DNA of 64,000 nt from Fasciola hepatica (Eukaryota > Platyhelminthes > Trematoda > Plagiorchiida > Fasciolidae), in NCBI GenBank assembly GCA_948099385.1, contig CANUEZ040000196.1, positions 4,385,001 through 4,449,000 of the forward strand. Reading direction: 5' to 3'. The translations under genes were made by a program, and so were the position numbers. The notes under the pieces are model-generated. The model saw only the letters and a list, made by a program, of their open reading frames with translations, searched no databases and was not told the DNA's origin. Shown piece after piece: positions 27,966 through 41,803 of the stretch (positions are counted from its first letter, which is position 1; every line of letters starts with the position of its first letter).

Positions 27966-30900
27966 TTGAACGCTCAACTGAGCATTGAAATCCATGGAAG
28001 CACTGTACAGCTGTTTCATCCTCCAAGGGACTCGACTCATCAGCATTGCACATCGACCGAGCAACCACGGGCACTCCAACAACCGGTGAACCATTGTGAA
28101 TCGAACAACTTAACAACACAAGGCTATCCGGGATGGTTCTCAACGATCTGTTCAACATCTACACTACATCATATATAGCACCCTTCCCAAACTGGCTTCA
28201 AATTTGTATGGTAACAACCAGCTTCGCGCAGATTGATCCACACCTATGATGGATGACTTCTCTGTAGGGGCCTAAGTACAACCAACGCATTCCCAAATGA
28301 AAAACCTACACAGCTTCCTTACTATGCATGCAATTGATTAGTAGTACGAGATAAGTTCATATTAGAATAGATTTGTATAATATGATTGATCATGCAGCTT
28401 GAACGCTCAACTGAGCATTGAAATCCATGGAAGCACTGTACAGCTGTTTCATCCTCTAAGGGACTCGACTCATCAGCAGTGCACATCGACCGAGCCCCCA
28501 CGGGCACTCCAACAACTGGTGAACGATTGTGAATCGAACAACTCAACAACACAAGGCTATCCGGGATGGCTATCAGCGCTTTGTTCAACAACTACACTAC
28601 ATCATATATAGCACCCTTACCAAACTGGCACCAAAATTGAATGGTAAGAACCAGCTTCGCGCACACCGATCGACTCCTATGATGGATGACTTCTCTGTAG
28701 GGGCCTAAGTACAACCAACGCATTCCCAAATGAAAAACTTACACAGCTTCCTTACTATGCATGCAATTGATTAGTAGTACGAGATTAGATTAGATTAGAT
28801 TAGATTTGTATAATATGATTGATCATGCAGCTTGAACGCTCAACTAAGCATTGAAATCCATGGAAGCATTGTACAGCTGTTTCATCCTCTAAGGGACTCG
28901 ACTCACCAGCATTGCACATCGACCGAGCAACCACGGGCACTCCAACAACCGGTGAACCATTGTGAATCGAACAACTTAACAACACAAGGCTATCCGGGAT
29001 GGCTCTCAACGCTCTGTTCAACATCTACACTACATCATATATAGCACCCTTCCCAAACTGGCTTCAAATTTGAATGGTAACAACCAGCTTCGCGCACACC
29101 GATCGACTCCTATGATGGATGACTTCTCTGTAGGGGCGTAAGTACAACCAACACATTCACAAATGGACGATCTCCACAGCTTCCTTACTATGCATGCAAT
29201 TTATCAGTAGTACGAGATTAGATTAGATCAGATGAGATTTGTATAATATGATTGATCATGCAGCTTGAACGCTCAACTGAGCATTGAAATCCATGGAAGC
29301 ACTGTACAGCTGTTTCATCCTCTAAGGGACTCGACTCATCAGCAGTGCACATCGACCGAGCCCCCACGGGCACTCCAACAACTGGTGAACCATTGTGAAT
29401 CGAACAACTTAACAACACAAGGCTATCCGGGATGGCTATCAGCGCTTTGTTCAACATCTACACTACATCATATATAGCACCCTTACCAAACTGGCACCAA
29501 AATTGAATGGTAAGAACCAGCTTCGCGCACACCGATCGACTCCTATGATGGATGAATTCTCTGTAGGGACCTAAGTACAACCAACGCATTCCCAAATGAA
29601 AAACTTACACAGCTTCCTTACTATGCATGCAATTGATTAGTAGTACGAGATTAGATTAGATTAGATTAGATTTGTATAATATGATTGATCATGCAGCTTG
29701 AACGCTCAACTGAGCATTGAAATCCATGGAAGCATTGTACAGCTGTTTCATCCTCTAATGGACTCGACTCATCAGCAGTGCACATCGACCGAGCCCACAC
29801 GGGCACTCCAACAACCGGTGAACCATTGTGAATCGAACAACTTAACAACACAAGGCTATCCGGGATGGCTATCAACGCTTTGTTCAACATCTACACTACA
29901 TGATATAGCACCCTTCCCAAACTCGCTTCAAATTTGAATGGTAAGAACCAGCTTCGCGCACACCGATCGACTCCTATGATGGATGACTTCTCTGTAGGGG
30001 CCTAAGTACAACCAACTTATTCCCAAATGAACAACCTACACAGCTTCCTTACTATGCATGCAATTGATTAGTAGTACGAGATTAGATTAGATTCGAATAG
30101 ATTTGTATAATATGATTGATCATGCAGCTTGAACGCTCAACTGAGCATTGAAATCCATGGAAGCACTGTACAGCTGTTTCATCCTCTAAGGGACTCGACT
30201 CATCAGCAGTGCACATCGACCGAGCAACCACGGGCACTCCAACAACCGGTGAACCATTGTGAATCGAACAACTTAACAATACAAAGCTATCCGGGATGGC
30301 TATCAACGCTTTGTTCAACATCTACACTACATCATATATAGCACCCTTCCCAAACTGGCTTCAAATTTGAATGGTAACAACCAGCTTCGCGCACACCGAT
30401 CGATTCCTATGATGGATGACTTCTCTGTAGTGGCCTAAGTACAACCAACGCATTCCCAAATGAACAACCTACACAGCTTCCTTACTATGCATGCAATTGA
30501 TTAGTAGTACGAGATTAGATCAGATAAGATTAGATTTGTATAATATGATTGATCATGCAGCTTGAGCGCTCAACTGAGCATTGAAATCCATGGAAGCATT
30601 GTACAGCTGTTTCATCCTCTAAGGGACTCGACTCACCAGCATTGCACATCGACCGAGCAACCACGGGCACTCCAACAACTGGTGAACCATTGTGAATCGA
30701 ACAACTTAACAACACAAGGCTATCCGGGATGGCTATCAACGCTTTGTTCAACATCTACACTACATCATATATAGCCCCTCTCCCAAACTTGCTTCAAATT
30801 TGAATGGTAAGAACCAGTTTCGCGCACACCGATCGACTCCTATGATGGATGACTTCTCTGTAGGGGCCTGAGTACAACCAACGCATTCCCAAATGAACAA

Positions 30901-33900
30901 CCTACACAGCTTCCTTACTATGCATGCAATTGATTAGTAGTACGAGATTAGATTAGATCAGATTAGATTTGTATAATATGATTGATCATGCAGCTTGAAC
31001 GCTCAACTGACCATTGAAATCCATCGAAGCACTGTACAGCTGTTTCATCCTCCAAGGGACTCGACTCATCAGCATTGCACATCGACCGAGCAACCACGGG
31101 CACTCCAACAACCGGTGAACCATTGTGAATCGAACAACTTAACCACACAAGAATATCCGGGATGGCTATCAACGCTCTGTTCAACATCTACACTACATCA
31201 TATATAGCACCCTTCCCAAACTGGCTTCAAATTTGTATGGTAACAACCAGCTTCGCGCACATTGATCCACACCTATGATGGATGACTTCTCTGTAGGGGC
31301 CTAAGTACAACCAACGCATTCCCAAATGAAAAACCTACACAGCTTCCTTACTATGCATGCAATTGATTAGTAGTACGAGATAAGTTCACATTAGAATAGA
31401 TTTGTATAATATGATTGATCATGCAGCTTGAACGCTCAACTGAGCATTGAAATCCATGGAAGCACTGTACAGCTGTTTCATCCTCTAAGGGACTCGACTC
31501 ATCAGCAGTGCACATCGACCGAGCAACCACGGGCACTCCAACATCCGGTGAACCATTGCGAATCGAACAACTTAACAACACAAGGCTATCCGGGATGGCT
31601 ATCAGCGCTTTGTTCAACAACTACACTACATCATATATAGCACCCTTACCAAACTGGCACCAAAATTGAATGGTGAGAACCAGCTTCGCGCACACCGATC
31701 GACTCCTATGATGGATGACTTCTCTGTAGGGGCCTAAGTACAACCAACGCATTCCCAAATGAAAAACTTACACAGCTTCCTTACTATGCATGCAATTGAT
31801 TAGTAGTACGAGATTAGATTAGATTAGATTAGATTTGTATAATATGATTGATCATGCAGCTTGAACGCTCAACTAAGCATTGAAATCCATGGAAGCATTG
31901 TACAGCTGTTTCATCCTCTAAGGGACTCGACTCACCAGCATTGCACATCGACCGAGCAACCACGGGCACTCCAACAACCGGTGAACCATTGTGAATCGAA
32001 CAACTTAACAACACAAGGCTATCCGGGATGGCTCTCAACGCTTTGTTCAACATCTACACTACATGATATAGCACCCTTCCCAAACTCGCTTCAAATTTGA
32101 ATGGTAACAACCAGCTTCGCGCACACCGATCGACTCCTATGATGGATGACGTCTCTGTAGGGGCCTAAGTACAACCAACGCATTCCCAAATGTACAACCT
32201 ACACAGCTTCCTTACTATGCATGCAATTGATTAGTAGTACGAGATTAGATTAGATTAGATTAGATTTGTATAATATGATTGATCATGCAGCTTGAACGCT
32301 CAACTGAGCATTGAAATCCATGGAAGCATTGTACAGCTGTTTCATCCTCTAAGGGACTCGACTCATCAGCAGTGCACATCGACCGAGCAACCACGGGCAC
32401 TCCAACAACCGGTGAACCATTGCGAATCGAACAACTTAACAACACAAGGCTATCCGGGATGGCTATCAACGCTTTGTTCAACATCTACACTACATGATAT
32501 AGCACCCTTCCCAAACTCGCTTCAAATTTGAATGGTAAGAACCAGCTTCGCGCACACCGATCGACTCCTATGATGGATGACTTCTCTGTAGGGGCCTAAG
32601 TACAACCAACTTATTCCCAAATGAACAACCTACACAGCTTCCTTACTATGCATGCAATTGATTAGTAGTACGAGATTAGATTAGATTAGATTAGATTTGT
32701 ATAATATGATTGATCATGCAGCTTGAACGCTCAACTGAGCATTGAAATCCATGGAAGCACTGTACAGCTGTTTCATCCTCTAAGGGACTCGACTCATCAG
32801 CAGTGCACATCGACCGAGCAACCACGGGCACTCCAACAACCGGTGAACCATTGTGAATCGAACAACTTAACAACACAAAGCTATCCGGGATGGCTATCAA
32901 CGCTTTGTTCAACATCTACACTACATCATATATAGCACCCTTCCCAAACTGGCTTCAAATTTGAATGGTAACAACCAGCTTCGCGCACACCGATCGATTC
33001 CTATGATGGATGACTTCTCTGTAGTGGCCTAAGTACAACCAACGCATTCCCAAATGAACAACCTACACAGCTTCCTTACTATGCATGCAATTGATTAGTA
33101 GTACGAGATTAGATCAGATTAGATTAGATTTGTATAATATGATTGATCATGCAGCTTGAACGCTCAACTGAGCATTGAAATCCATGGAAGCACTGTACAG
33201 CTGTTTCATCCTCTAAGGGACTCGACTCATCAGCGGTGCACATCGACCGAGCCCCCATGAGCACTCCAACAACCGGTGAACCATTGTGAATCGAACAACT
33301 TAACAACACAAAGCTATCCGGGATGGCTATCAACGCTTTGTTCAACATCTACACTACATCATATATAGCACCCTTCCCAAACTCGCTTTAAATTTGAATG
33401 ATAAGAACCAGCTCCGCGCACACCGATCCACTCCTATGATGGATGAATTCTCTGTAGGGGCCTAAGTACAACCAACGCATTCCCAAAAGAAAAACCTGCA
33501 CAGCTTCCTTACAATGCATGCAATTGATTAGTAGTACGAGATTAGATTAGATTAGATTAGATTTGTATAATATGATTGATCATGCAGCTTGAACGCTCAC
33601 ATGAGCATTGAAATCCATGGAAGCACTGTACAGCTGTTTCATCCTCTAAGGGACTCGACTCATCAGCAGTGCACATCGACCGAGCAACCACGGGCACTCC
33701 AACAACCGGTGAACCATTGTGAATCGAACAACTTAACAACACAAAGCTATCCGGGATGGCTATCAACGCTTTGTTCAACATCTACACTACATCAAATATA
33801 GCACCCTTCCCAAACTCGCTTCAAATTTGAATGGTAACAACCAGCTTCGCGCACACCGATCGACTCCTATGATGTATGAATTCTCTGTAGGGGCCTAAGT

Positions 33901-34885
33901 ACAACCAACGCATTCCCAAATGAACAACCTACACAGCTTCCATAATATGCATGCAATTGAGTAGTAGTACGAGATTAGATTAGATTACATTAGATTTGTA
34001 TAATATGATTGATCATGCAGCTTGAACGCTCAACTGAGCATTGAAATCCATGGAAGCACTGTACAGCTGTTTCATCCTCTAAGGGACTCGACTCATCAGC
34101 AGTGCACATCGACCGAGCCCCCACGGGCACTCCAACAACCGGTGAACCATTGTGAATCGAACAACTTAACAACACAAGGCTATCCGGGATGGCTATCAAC
34201 GCTTTGTTCAACATCTACACTACATGATATAGCACCCTTCCCAAACTGGCTTCAAATTTGAATGGTAAGAACCAGCTTCGCGCACACCGATCGACTCCTA
34301 TGATGGATGACTTCTCTGTAGGGGCCTAAGTACAACCAACGCATTCCCAAATGAAAAACCTACACAGCTTCCTTACTATGCATGCAATTGATCAGTAGTA
34401 CGAGATTAGATTAGATTAGATTAGATTTGTATAATATGATTGATCATGCAGCTTGAACGCTCAACTGAGCATTGAAATCCATGGAAGCACTGTACAGCTG
34501 TTTCATCCTCTAAGGGACTCGACTCATCAGCAGTGCACATCGACCGAGCAACCACGGGCACTCCAACAACCGGTGAACCATTGTGAATCGAACAACTTAA
34601 CCACACAAGAATATCCGGGATGGCTATCAACGCTTTGTTCAACATCTACACTACATCATATATAGCACCCTTCCCAAACTGGCACCAAAATTGAATGGTA
34701 AAAACCAGCTTCGCGCACACCGATCGACTCCCATGATGGATGACTTCTCTGTAGGGGCCTAAGTACAACCAACGCATTCCCAAATGAAAAACCTACACAG
34801 CTTCCTTACTATGCATGCAATTGATTAGTAGTACGAGATTAGATTAGATTAGATTAGATTTGTATAATATGATTGATCATGCAGC
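27966..34885 (+). repeat. Copy A right part with a heptamer duplication (3,029 bp)
   Basis: Unit starts: 27966, 28399, 28832, 29265, 29698, 30129, 30562, 30995, 31428, 31861, 32292, 32723, 33156, 33589, 34022, 34453. The pairs 27966/30995, 28399/31428 and 28832/31861 are 3,029 bp apart and share 'agcattgcac', 'ttcaacaactac' with 'ggcaccaaaattg', and 'caactaagcattg'. The pairs 29698/32292 and 30129/32723 are 2,594 bp apart and share 'caacttattccc', and 'cgatcgattcc' with 'gtagtggcc'. The second copy therefore lacks the counterpart of the 29265 unit. The 30562 unit is chimeric and marks the junction. Confidence 0.87.
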
Positions 34886-35751
34886 TTGAACGCTCAACTG
34901 AGCATTGAAATCCATGGAAGCACTGTACAGCTGTTTCATCCTCTAAGGGACTCGACTCATCAGCAGTGCACATCGACCGAGCAACCACGGGCACTCCAAC
35001 AACCGGTGAACCATTGTGAATCGAACAACTTAACAACACAAGGCTATCCGGGATGGCTATCAACGCTTTGTTCAACATCTACACTACATCATATATAGCA
35101 CCCTTCAAAAACTGGCTTCAAATTTGAATGGTAAGAACCAGCTTCGCGCACACCGATCGACTCCTGTGATGGATGACTTCTCTGTAGGGGCCTAAGTACA
35201 ACCAACGCATTCCCAAATGAACAACCTACACAGCTTCCTTACTATGCATGCAATTGTTTAGTTGTACGAGATTAGGATAGATTAGATTAGATTTGTATAA
35301 TATGATTGATCATGCAGCTTGAACGCTCAACTGAGCATTGAAATCCATGGAAGCACTGTACAGCTGTTTCATCCTCTAAGGGACTCGACTCATCAGCAGT
35401 GCACATCGACCGAGCCCCCACGGGCACTCCAACAACCGGTGAACCATTGTGAATCGAACAACTCAACAACACAAGGCTATCCGGGATGGCTCTCAACGCT
35501 TTGTTCAACATCTACACTACATCATATATAGCACCCTTCCCAAACTGGCTTCAAATTTGAATGGTAACAACCAGCTTCGCGCACAACGATCGACTCCTAT
35601 GATGGATGACTTCTCTGTAGGGGCCTAAGTACAACCAACGCATTCCCAAATGAACAACCTACACAGCTCCCTTACTATGCATGCAATTGATTAGAAGTAC
35701 GAGATTAGATCAGATTAGATTAGATTTGTATAATATGATTGATCATGCAGC
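34886..35751 (+). repeat. Array segment between copy A and the dimer block
   Basis: Unit starts: 34886, 35319. The 34886 unit has 'cttcaaaaactggc' and 'ctcctgtgatgg', markers also found in 17173. Its tail leads into 'gtttagttgtacgag' and 'attaggatag'. The 35319 unit has 'cacaacgatcg', the marker of the following dimers. Confidence 0.93.
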
Positions 35752-38349
35752 TTGAACGCTCAACTGAGCATTGAAATCCATGGAAGCACTGTACAGCTGT
35801 TTCATCCTCTAAGGGACTCGACTCATCAGCAGTGCACATCGACCGAGCCCACACGGGCACTCCAACAACTGGTGAACCATTGTGAATCGAACAACTCAAC
35901 AACACAAGGCTATCCGGGATGGCTCTCAACGCTTTGTTCAACATCTACACTACATCATATATAGCACCCTTCCCAAACTGGCTTCAAATTTGAATGGTAA
36001 CAACCAGCTTCGCGCACAACGATCGACTCCTATGATGGATGACTTCTCTGTAGGGGCCTAAGTACAACCAACGCATTCCCAAATGAACAACCTACACAGC
36101 TCCCTTACTATGCATGCAATTGATTAGAAGTACGAGATTAGATCAGATAAGATTAGATTTGTATAATATGATTGATCATGCAGCTTGAACGCTCAACTGA
36201 GCATTGAAATCCATGGAAGCACTGTACAGCTGTTTCATCCTCTAAGGGACTCGACTCATCAGCAGTGCACATCGACCGAGCCCACACGGGCACTCCAACA
36301 ACTGGTGAACCATTGTGAATCGAACAACTCAACAACACAAGGCTATCCGGGATGGCTATCAACGCTTTGTTCAACATCTACACTACATCATATATAGCAC
36401 CCTTCCCAAACTGGCTTCAAATTTGAATGGCAACAACCAGCTTCGCGCACACCGATCGACTCCTATGATGGATGACGTCTCTGTAGGGGCCTAAGTACAA
36501 CCAACTTATTCCCAAATGAAAAACCTACACAGCTTCCTTACTATGCATGCAATTGTTTAGTTGTACGAGATTAGATTAGATTAGATTAGATTTGTATAAT
36601 ATGATTGATCATGCAGCTTGAACGCTCAACTGAGCATTGAAATCCATGGAAGCACTGTACAGCTGTTTCATCCTCTAAGGGACTCGACTCATCAGCAGTG
36701 CACATCGACCGAGCCCCCACGGGCACTCCAACAACCGGTGAACCATTGTGAATCGAACAACTCAACAACACAAGGCTATCCGGGATGGCTATCAACGCTT
36801 TGTTCAACATCTACACTACATCATATATAGCACCCTTCCCAAACTGGCTTCAAATTTCAATGGTAACAACCAGCTTCGCGCACAACGATCGACTCCTATG
36901 ATGGATGACTTCTCTGTAGGGGCCTAAGTACAACCAACGCATTCCCAAATGAACAACCTACACAGCTCCCTTACTATGCATGCAATTGATTAGAAGTACG
37001 AGATTAGATCAGATTAGATTAGATTTGTATAATATGATTGATCATGCAGCTTGAACGCTCAACTGAGCATTGAAATCCATGGAAGCACTGTACAGCTGTT
37101 TCATCCTCTAAGGGACTCGACTCATCAGCAGTGCACATCGACCGAGCCCACACGGGCACTCCAACAACTGATGAACCATTGTGAATCGAACAACTCAACA
37201 ACACAAGGCTATCCGGGATGGCTATCAACGCTTTGTTCAACATCTACACTACATCATATATAGCACCCTTCCCAAACTGGCTTCAAATTTGAATGGCAAC
37301 AACCAGCTTCGCGCACACCGATCGACTCCTATGATGGATGACTTCTCTGTAGGGGCCTAAGTACAACCAACTTATTCCCAAATGAAAAACCTACACAGCT
37401 TCCTTACTATGCATGCAATTGTTTAGTTGTACGAGATTAGATTAGATTAGATTAGATTTGTATAATATGATTGATCATGCAGCTTGAACGCTCAACTGAG
37501 CATTGAAATCCATGGAAGCACTGTACAGCTGTTTCATCCTCTAAGGGACTCGACTCATCAGCAGTGCACATCGACCGAGCAACCACGGGCACTCCAAAAA
37601 CTGGTGAACCATTGTGAATCGAACAACTCAACAACACAAGGCTATCCGGGATGGCTCTCAACGCTTTGTTCAACATCTACACTACATCAAATATAGCACC
37701 CTTCCCAAACTGGCTTCAAATTTGAATGGTAAGAACCAGCTTCGCGCACAACGATCGACTCCTATGATGGATGACTTCTCTGTAGGGGCCTAAGTACAAC
37801 CAACGCATTCCCAAATGAAAAACCTACACAGCTTCCTTACTATGCATGCAATTGATTAGAAGTACGAGATTAGATCAGATAAGATTAGATTTGTATAATA
37901 TGATTGATCATGCAGCTTGAACGCTCAACTGAGCATTGAAATCCATGGAAGCACTGTACAGCTGTTTCATCCTCTAAGGGACTCGACTCATCAGCAGTGC
38001 ACATCGACCGAGCCCACACGGGCACTCCAACAACCGGTGAACCATTGTGAATCGAACAACTCAACAACACAAGGCTATCCGGGATGGCTATCAACGCTTT
38101 GTTCAACATCTACACTACATCATATATAGCACCCTTCCCAAACTGGCTTCAAATTTGAATGGCAACAACCAGCTTCGCGCACACCGATCGACTCCTATGA
38201 TGGATGACTTCTCTGTAGGGGCCTGAGTACAACCAACTTATTCCCAAATGAAAAACCTACACAGCTTCCTTACTATGCATGCAATTGTTTAGTTGTACGA
38301 GATTAGATTAGATTAGATTAGATTTGTATAATATGATTGATCATGCAGC
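35752..38349 (+). repeat. Dimeric higher-order repeat, 866 bp, three copies
   Basis: Unit starts: 35752, 36185, 36618, 37051, 37484, 37917, all exactly 433 bp apart. Odd units (35752, 36618, 37484) end in 'cacaacgatcg' and are followed by 'gattagaagtacgag' with an ATCAG pentamer block. Even units (36185, 37051, 37917) carry 'cccacacgg' and 'gaatggcaac', often 'caacttattccc', and are followed by 'tgtttagttgtacgag' with a plain block. This strict alternation over three periods is the clearest regular higher-order repeat in the window. The 38783 unit again shows the odd-type tail. Confidence 0.9.
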
Positions 38350-41300
38350 TTGAACGCTCAACTGAGCATTGAAATCCATGGAAGCACTGTACAGCTGTTT
38401 CATCCTCTAAGGGACTCGACTCATCAGCAGTGCACATCGACCGAGCAACCACGGGCACTCCAACAACCGGTGAACCATTGTGAATCGAACAACTTAACAA
38501 CACAAGGCTATCCGGGATGGCTATCAACGCTTTGTTCAACATCTACACTACATCATATATAGCACCCTTCAAAAACTGCCTTCAAATTCGAATGGTAAGA
38601 ACCAGCTTCGCGCACACCGATCGACTCCTATGATGGATGAATTCTCTGTAGGGGCCTAAGTACAACCAACGCATTCCCAAATGAACAACCTACACAGCTT
38701 CCTTACTATGCATGCAATTGATTAGTAGTACGATATTAGATTAGATTAGATTAGATTTGTATAATATGATTGATCATGCAGCTTGAACGCTCAACTGAGC
38801 ATTGAAATCCATGGAAGCACTGTACAGCTGTTTCATCCTCTACGGGACTCGACTCATCAGCAGTGCACATCGACCGAGCAACCACGGGCACTCCAATACC
38901 CGGTGAACCATTGTGAATCGAACAACTCAACAACACAAGGCTATCCGGGATGGCTCTCAACGCTTTGTTCAACATCTACACTACATCATATATAGCACCC
39001 TTCCCAAACTGGCTTCAAATTTGAATGGTAACAACCAGCTTCGCGCACAACGATCGACTCCTATGATGGATGACTTCTCTGTAGGGGCCTAAGTACAACC
39101 AACGCATTCCCAAATGAACAACCTACACAGCTCCCTTACTATGCATGCAATTGATTAGAAGTACGAGATTAGATCAGATTAGATTAGATTTGTATTATAT
39201 GATTGATCATGCAGCTTGAACGCTCAACTGAGCATTGAAATCCATGGAAGCACTGTACAGCTGTTTCATCCTCTAAGGGACTCGACTCATCAGCAGTGCA
39301 CATCGACCGAGCAACCACGGGCACTCCAACAACCGGTGAACCATTGTGAATCGAACAACTTAACAACACAAGGCTATCCGGGATGGCTATCAACGCTTTG
39401 TTCAACATCTACACTACATCATATAGCACCCTTCAAAAACTGCCTTCAAATTCGAATGGTAAGAACCAGCTTCGCGCACACCGATCGACTCCTATGATGG
39501 ATGACTTCTCTGTAGGGGCCTAAGTACAACCAACGCATTCCCAAATGAAAAACCTACACAGCTTCCTTACTATGCATGCAATTGATTAGTAGTACGAGAT
39601 TAGATTAGATCAGATTAGATTTGTATAATATGATTGATCATGCAGCTTGAACGCTCAACTGAGCATTGAAATCCATGGAAGCACTGTACAGCTGTTTCAT
39701 CCTCTAAGGGACTCGACTCATCAGCAGTGCACATCGACCGAGCAACCACGGGCACTCCAACAACCGGTGAACCATTGTGAATCGAACAACTCAACAACAC
39801 AAGGCTATCCGGGATGGCTCTCAACGCTTTGTTCAACATCTACACTACATGATATAGCACCCTTCCCAAACTGGCTTCAAATTTGAATGGTAACAACCAG
39901 CTTCGCGCACAACGATCGACTCCTATGATGGATGACTTCTCTGTAGGGGCCTAAGTACAACCAACGCATTCCCAAATGAACAACCTACACAGCTTCCTTA
40001 CTATGCATGCAATTTATTAGTAGTACGAGATTAGGTTAGATTAGATTAGATTTGTATAATATGATTGATCATGCAGCTTGAACGCTCAACTGAGCATTGA
40101 AATCCATGGAAGCACTGTACAGCTGTTTCATCCTCCAAGGGACTCGACTCATCAGCAGTGCACATCGACCGAGCAACCACGGGCACTCCAACAACCGGTG
40201 AACCATTGTGAATCGAACAACTTAACAACACAAGGCTATCCGGGATGGCTATCAACGCTTTGTTCAACATCTACACTACATCATATAGCACCCTTCCCAA
40301 ACTGGCTTCAAATTTGAATGGTAAGAACCAGCTTCGCGCACACCGATCGACTCCTATGATGGATGACTTCTCTGTAGGGGCCTAAGTACAACCAACTTAT
40401 TCCCAAATGAAAAACCTACACAGCTTCCTTACTATGCATGCAATTGTTTAGTTGTACGAGATTAGATTAGATTAGATTAGATTTGTATAATATGATTGAT
40501 CATGCAGCTTGAACGCTCAACTGAGCATTGAAATCCATGGAAGCACTGTACAGCTGTTTCATCCTCTAAGGGACTCGACTCATCAGCAGTGCACATCGAC
40601 CGAGCAACCACGGGCACTCCAACATCCGGTGAACCATTGTGAATCGAACAACTTAACAACACAAGGCTATCCGGGATGGCTATCAACGCTTTGTTCAACA
40701 TCTACACTACATCATATATAGCACCCTTCAAAAACTGCCTTCAAATTCGAATGGTAAGAACCAGCTTCGCGCACACCGATCGACTCCTATGATGGATGAA
40801 TTCTCTGTAGGGGCCTAAGTACAACCAACGCATTCCCAAATGAACAACCTACACAGCTTCCTTACTATGCATGCAATTGATTAGTAGTACGAGATTAGAT
40901 TAGATTAGATTAGATTTGTATAATATGATTGATCATGCAGCTTGAACGCTCAACTGAGCATTGAAATCCATGGAAGCACTGTACAGCTGTTTCATCCTCC
41001 AAGGGACTCGACCCATCAGCAGTGCACATCGACCGAGCAACCACGGGCACTCCAACACCCGGTGAACCATTGTGAATCGAACAACTCAACAACACAAGGC
41101 TATCCGGGATGGCTCTCAACGCTTTGTTCAACATCTACACTACATGATATAGCACCCTTCCCAAACTGGCTTCAAATTTGAATGGTAAGAACCAGCTTCG
41201 CGCACACCGATCGACTCCTATGATGGATGACTTCTCTGTAGGGGCCTAAGTACAACCAACGCATTCCCAAATGAAAAACCTACACAGCTTCCTTACTATG

Positions 41301-41803
41301 CATGCAATTGATTAGTAGTACGAGATTAGATTAGATCAGATTAGATTTGTATAATATGATTGATCATGCAGCTTGAACGCTCAACTGAGCATTGAAATCC
41401 ATGGAAGCACTGTACAGCTGTTTCATCCTCTAAGGGACTCGACTCATCAGCAGTGCACATCGACCGAGCAACCACGGGCACTCCAACAACCGGTGAACCA
41501 TTGTGAATCGAACAACTCAACAACACAAGGCTATCCGGGATGGCTCTCAACGCTTTGTTCAACATCTACACTACATGATATAGCACCCTTCCCAAACTGG
41601 CTTCAAATTTGAATGGTAAGAACCAGCTTCGCGCACACCGATCGACTCCTATGATGGATGACTTCTCTGTAGGGGCCTAAGTACAACCAACGCATTCCCA
41701 AATGAACAACCTACACAGCTTCCTTACTATGCATGCAATTTATTAGTAGTACGAGATTAGGTTAGATTAGATTAGATTTGTATAATATGATTGATCATGC
41801 AGC
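38350..41803 (+). repeat. Array segment with a partial 2,159-bp pentamer repeat
   Basis: Unit starts: 38350, 38783, 39216, 39647, 40078, 40509, 40942, 41373. The pairs 38350/40509 ('aaaaactgccttcaaattcg', 'gatgaattc') and 38783/40942 ('ccaatacccgg' and 'ccaacacccgg') are 2,159 bp apart. The 40078/41804 units, both preceded by 'atttattagtagtacg' and 'ttaggttag', are 1,726 bp apart, so one monomer is missing in the second set. The 38350-38783 pair also resembles 24935-25368, including the rare 'gtacgatattag'. Confidence 0.85.
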
